The notes beneath the pieces were generated by a model. That model made no database searches. It was not told the DNA's origin and worked only from the letters and a program-made list of their open reading frames with translations. DNA of 9,097 nt from contig CAZWMK010000094.1 of NCBI GenBank assembly GCA_964635065.1, forward strand, positions 1 to 9,097. The letters run 5' to 3'. Each line of letters opens with the position of its first letter. The first letter of the stretch is position 1. The DNA comes from CAZWMK01 sp964635065 (lineage in GTDB: Bacteria; Pseudomonadota; Alphaproteobacteria; Sphingomonadales; Sphingomonadaceae). The position numbers were made by a program, and so were the translations under genes. Shown here in pieces: positions 6,449 through 9,097 of the stretch.

Positions 6449-8475
6449 CAGAACCGCACCTGTGCAGAAAGGGCGACGGAACGCGCGACATAGCCCGGCG
6501 GCACCGGGTAGAATGGCTGCACGAATTCAAGCCGGCGTTTTTCCAGCAGGTTCCGGCCTTCGATGGCAAGGTCGAATGTTGGCGTGACCCGCCAGCCCAT
6601 GCGCAGGTCGAGATCGACATAGCTTGGCACCGGACCGGCCGTCAGCTTGCTGACATAGCGCAGCGTGGCGTCCGCCTCGACCCGGTCGGACAGGGTAAAG
6701 CGATTGATAAGCGAGGCCTGATGGCGCGGACTGAGACCGGGATTTTGCAGTTCCACGGGCACGCCGAACGGCGTCATGGCTTCAGTGATGTTGAGGTCGA
6801 GGAAGCTGTAGCTGGCGCGCACATCCCAGAATGCCGCCAAGGGGCCGCCAATCGTTGCTTCAAAGCCGTAGGCATGGCCATGACCATCGTTGGCGACCTC
6901 GTAGGTCAGGCGCAACCCTTGTGGCACCGGCACGCCAAAAGGCTGCAAGCTGACAGGCGTGTAAGAACGCAGCTTTTTGTAATCATTGTAATAACCGGCG
7001 ATGTCCGCTTTCCAGCCATTCCCCAGTTCGAGGCGCGCCCCGGCTTCATAGGCCCAGGTCGTCTCTGCCTGCATGGCTTCGGACCCCACAACAACGAGAC
7101 TGAGTGGGATGGGTGACGGATTCGGCGGGATACGTGGCGGAATGGTGCCAAGATTCAAAAGTCCCGACGTCTCGAACCGGGCCGGCGTCCGGACGGCCTT
7201 AGACACCGCGCCCCAGAATGTCACCGCCTGATGCGGACGCCACAACATGCGCACGCTAGGCTGCCATGCCGATCCGCTGATCGAATTATGCTCGAACTTG
7301 GTGCCAAGGCTCAGGCGCAGCGCATCCGGCAACAACCAGATATCATCCTGAATGAAACCGCTGATCCACTGATCCTTGTTCTTCGGACGCATGGCCCGGA
7401 CGAAGCTGCCTGTTCCATTGATATCATCCCAGGCGGCGCGGGCATTAAGACCGAACACCAGTTCCTGACGCTCACTGGCCTGCCAGCGCACACCGAGATC
7501 GAGATCCAGTTGATCGCGCGAGAGGCTGAATTCCAGATCCCGGCGCGCAACGCGGTCGTAATGGAACTGGGCCGACCATTCGAGCGCGTCCGACTGGCGA
7601 CGCGACCAGCGCGCAACAAGATTGGCGCCATCGAACCCGCCCTTCAAATCATCGAACTGACGGACCGCGCCTTGCGGCGTCACGACAAGGCGTTGCTGAG
7701 TATAATGAAATGACCCCGACTGAAGATCGCCCTGCAACGTGAAAGCATCGCGGTCATTCGGTTCGGCATCCAGCCGGAAGCCGCCCTGAATGCCTTGCCA
7801 GCCCTTGTTGTAAGGCGTGCCATCCGAATCCCGCAGGGAATCATGGTCATTGCCGGTCACGTAAAGACGTAGCGCAGTATTTTCGCCAAGACGCGCGCCA
7901 TAGCGCAACGTTGCCGTGCGCGATTCCGAGCCGATCACAGCGCTGCCCTGCGCGCCCAGCGTGTCGACACTGTGCTTGGTGATGATGTTGATCACGCCAT
8001 TGACGGCATTCGATCCCCAAAGCGTCGCCCCCGGACCGCGCACCACCTCGATGCGTTCGATATCTTCGAGCGGGACAAGCTGTTGATCCCAAAGCACGCC
8101 GGACAGCGGCGAGACATAGATGGACCGGCCATCGATCATCACCAGAAGCGTGTTGGCAAACCGCGTATTGAACCCGCGCACACTGAGCGCGGTCGACGCG
8201 CCGTCCATCTCGGCAACCTCAACGCCCGGCACCGTACGTAGCAGATCGACAAGCGTGCGTGCACCCGCACGGCGGATGTCTTCGGACCTGATGACCGTGA
8301 CGGCCGCTGCGGCATCGCCAACCTGCTGGCGCTTCTTGGCGACCGACGTGATTTCGGTCGTCAGAAGATCCTCCAGCGGCAGATCGGCATAGTCATCGAC
8401 CGTCTGCGCCAGCACGGGCTGTGTCCATGCCGCCGCAGCCAGCGCCAGAGATAATGATGTCACAAATCTGTTCAT
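6448..8475 (-). CDS. TonB-dependent receptor, plug and beta-barrel
   Basis: A 675-residue outer-membrane receptor. A signal peptide (1–23, cleavage expected at VLA-Q) is followed by a short linker (LPLEDLLTTEITSVAKK), a plug domain (about 45–168) and a 22-strand-type barrel ending in the terminal Phe of SAQVRF. Plug motifs are plain: TVIRSEDIRRAGARTLVDLL, VPGVEVAE, VRGFNTRFAN, MIDGRSIY, LEDIERIEVVRGPGA, LWGSNAVNGVINIITK. There is no secretin/STN extension, so FecA-type anti-sigma signalling is not expected. The plug resembles a receptor group I know beside DUF4154 proteins and signalling kinases or cyclases; its ligand is unknown. The start at 8475 is preferred over an in-frame ATG at 8505 because it has AGGGG just upstream (8479–8483) and gives a clean signal peptide, whereas 8505 adds ten polar residues and has no ribosome site. 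It leads the receptor–yfiR–kinase–regulator unit. Confidence 0.93.
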   Translation of the reverse strand: MNRFVTSLSLALAAAAWTQPVLAQTVDDYADLPLEDLLTTEITSVAKKRQQVGDAAAAVTVIRSEDIRRAGARTLVDLLRTVPGVEVAEMDGASTALSVRGFNTRFANTLLVMIDGRSIYVSPLSGVLWDQQLVPLEDIERIEVVRGPGATLWGSNAVNGVINIITKHSVDTLGAQGSAVIGSESRTATLRYGARLGENTALRLYVTGNDHDSLRDSDGTPYNKGWQGIQGGFRLDAEPNDRDAFTLQGDLQSGSFHYTQQRLVVTPQGAVRQFDDLKGGFDGANLVARWSRRQSDALEWSAQFHYDRVARRDLEFSLSRDQLDLDLGVRWQASERQELVFGLNARAAWDDINGTGSFVRAMRPKNKDQWISGFIQDDIWLLPDALRLSLGTKFEHNSISGSAWQPSVRMLWRPHQAVTFWGAVSKAVRTPARFETSGLLNLGTIPPRIPPNPSPIPLSLVVVGSEAMQAETTWAYEAGARLELGNGWKADIAGYYNDYKKLRSYTPVSLQPFGVPVPQGLRLTYEVANDGHGHAYGFEATIGGPLAAFWDVRASYSFLDLNITEAMTPFGVPVELQNPGLSPRHQASLINRFTLSDRVEADATLRYVSKLTAGPVPSYVDLDLRMGWRVTPTFDLAIEGRNLLEKRRLEFVQPFYPVPPGYVARSVALSAQVRF

Positions 8476-8557
8476 GCGCCCCTGTCCGCTCTGATCCTGA
8501 TGCATACCAATCTGTGCTGGCAGCGATTCTGAGCCACCCCACCCTGCATGAAAACGG
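8476..8557 (-). other. Intergenic leader before the receptor operon
   Basis: This 82-nt gap separates the EAL gene from the receptor. It is the widest gap in the window and the most likely place for a promoter of the receptor–yfiR–kinase–regulator unit. It contains the AGGGG ribosome site (8479–8483) and an in-frame but unsupported ATG at 8503–8505. I see no convincing -35/-10 pair, riboswitch or terminator stem in it. Confidence 0.35.
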
Positions 8558-9097
8558 TCAACGCGACGTTAACATTAACGGACTGGGGCCGACCGGGTGC
8601 GATTCAAGCCAGGTCTGCAGGTCGGCTTCGCTCAGTGGCCTTGCGATCGAATAGCCTTGCAGCAACTCGCAGCCCATGACCGACAGGATGCTGCCCTGCA
8701 GCGGCGTTTCTATTCCCTCGGCGACACATTCAAAGCCAAGGCCGTGCGCCAGCGTGATGATGGCTGTCACGATCGTCCGGGCCTCATCGCTGGTCGCGAC
8801 ATCCTGCACCAGTGAACGGTCGATCTTCAACCGGTCGATCGGCAGGCCGTTCAGACGAGCAAGGTTGGAATAGCCCGTGCCGAAATCGTCGATCGCCACC
8901 GATACCCCAAGGCGGCGCAGACTGGAGATACGGTCGATCGTCTCGGGGTCGTTCGACATCATCAGGGATTCGGTAATTTCAATTTCAAGCAGGTGCGGCG
9001 GTGCGCCGCTATCTTCCAGACAGGCGCGCACCAGCTGCACAAAGCCCTTCCGCGTCAGCTGACGCGGACTGACATTGATGCTGATACGGCAGGGCAG
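8558..9097 (-). CDS. EAL-domain protein (c-di-GMP phosphodiesterase), C-terminal part
   Basis: The last 179 residues of a protein whose EAL domain runs to the C-terminus; the frame is open to the window edge, so the true start and any sensory or GGDEF domains lie outside. EAL domains hydrolyse cyclic di-GMP to pGpG using two divalent metals. Residues used for metal binding and catalysis are all present in the visible fragment: Asn in INVSPRQL, Glu in EIEITES, the Asp pair in IDDFGTGYSNL, Lys in LKIDRSLV, Glu in VAEGIET and Gln in GCELLQGYSIARPL. This points to an active enzyme rather than a degenerate binding domain, although the EAL tripeptide itself is upstream and unseen. The gene is on the same strand as the receptor and 82 nt before it. 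A functional link through c-di-GMP signalling is inferred from position and from the YfiR-like gene. Confidence 0.93.
   Translation of the reverse strand: MPCRISINVSPRQLTRKGFVQLVRACLEDSGAPPHLLEIEITESLMMSNDPETIDRISSLRRLGVSVAIDDFGTGYSNLARLNGLPIDRLKIDRSLVQDVATSDEARTIVTAIITLAHGLGFECVAEGIETPLQGSILSVMGCELLQGYSIARPLSEADLQTWLESHPVGPSPLMLTSR
8567..8580. repeat. 14-bp inverted repeat CGTTAACATTAACG
   Basis: Two perfect 6-bp arms (CGTTAA / TTAACG) around a 2-bp centre, AT-rich in a GC-rich region. It overlaps the last codons of the EAL gene and lies about 90 nt upstream of the receptor start. The spacing is too tight for a stable RNA hairpin and looks more like a dimeric DNA-binding site. Function is not shown by the sequence. 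Confidence 0.35.

Noticed and set aside
8476..8505. Start of the receptor at 8505
   Set aside because: It adds ten polar residues before the signal peptide and has no ribosome site, whereas 8475 has AGGGG and a clean signal peptide. It is not impossible.
8476..8557. A sigma-70 promoter in the EAL–receptor gap
   Set aside because: The best -10-like string (TATGCA) has no acceptable -35 at 16–18 nt, so I do not call it.

Overview
The window is a compact, GC-rich, gene-dense piece of a Gram-negative chromosome. The arrangement cysI–DUF934–cysH, an iron-sulfur type APS reductase, the TonB-dependent receptor and the codon usage all fit an alphaproteobacterium, plausibly a sphingomonad. That placement is inference from gene content; there is no rRNA or other marker in the window. 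No tRNA, IS element, CRISPR array or phage gene was seen, and no stretch over 300 bases lacks a gene.

Left half (1–3582, plus strand): an assimilatory sulfate reduction operon. It runs from the C-terminal third of a siroheme/4Fe-4S sulfite reductase (cysI), through a DUF934 protein and an APS-type reductase (cysH), to a shortened siroheme synthase with only the dehydrogenase/ferrochelatase part, and ends in a CorA/ZntB-family metal transporter. Four of the five genes are linked by overlaps: two identical 8-nt overlaps (ATGGCTGA) and one ATGA. Only cysH and the siroheme gene are separated, by 49 nt. Together they take APS to sulfite to sulfide and supply the siroheme that sulfite reductase needs.

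Right half (9097–3620, minus strand): a signalling cassette converging on the first operon. In transcription order it has the C-terminal part of an EAL-domain c-di-GMP phosphodiesterase, a TonB-dependent receptor, a periplasmic YfiR/DUF4154 protein, a membrane histidine kinase with a CHASE8-like periplasmic domain and HAMP, and a response regulator with a receiver and a long coiled coil but no recognisable output domain. In Pseudomonas YfiBNR, periplasmic YfiR represses a CHASE8–HAMP–GGDEF cyclase and an outer-membrane lipoprotein relieves the repression. Here the same periplasmic logic seems to be wired to a histidine kinase, with a TonB-dependent receptor in the outer-membrane position. This trans-envelope cassette is the most interesting content of the window; its ligand and output cannot be read from the sequence.
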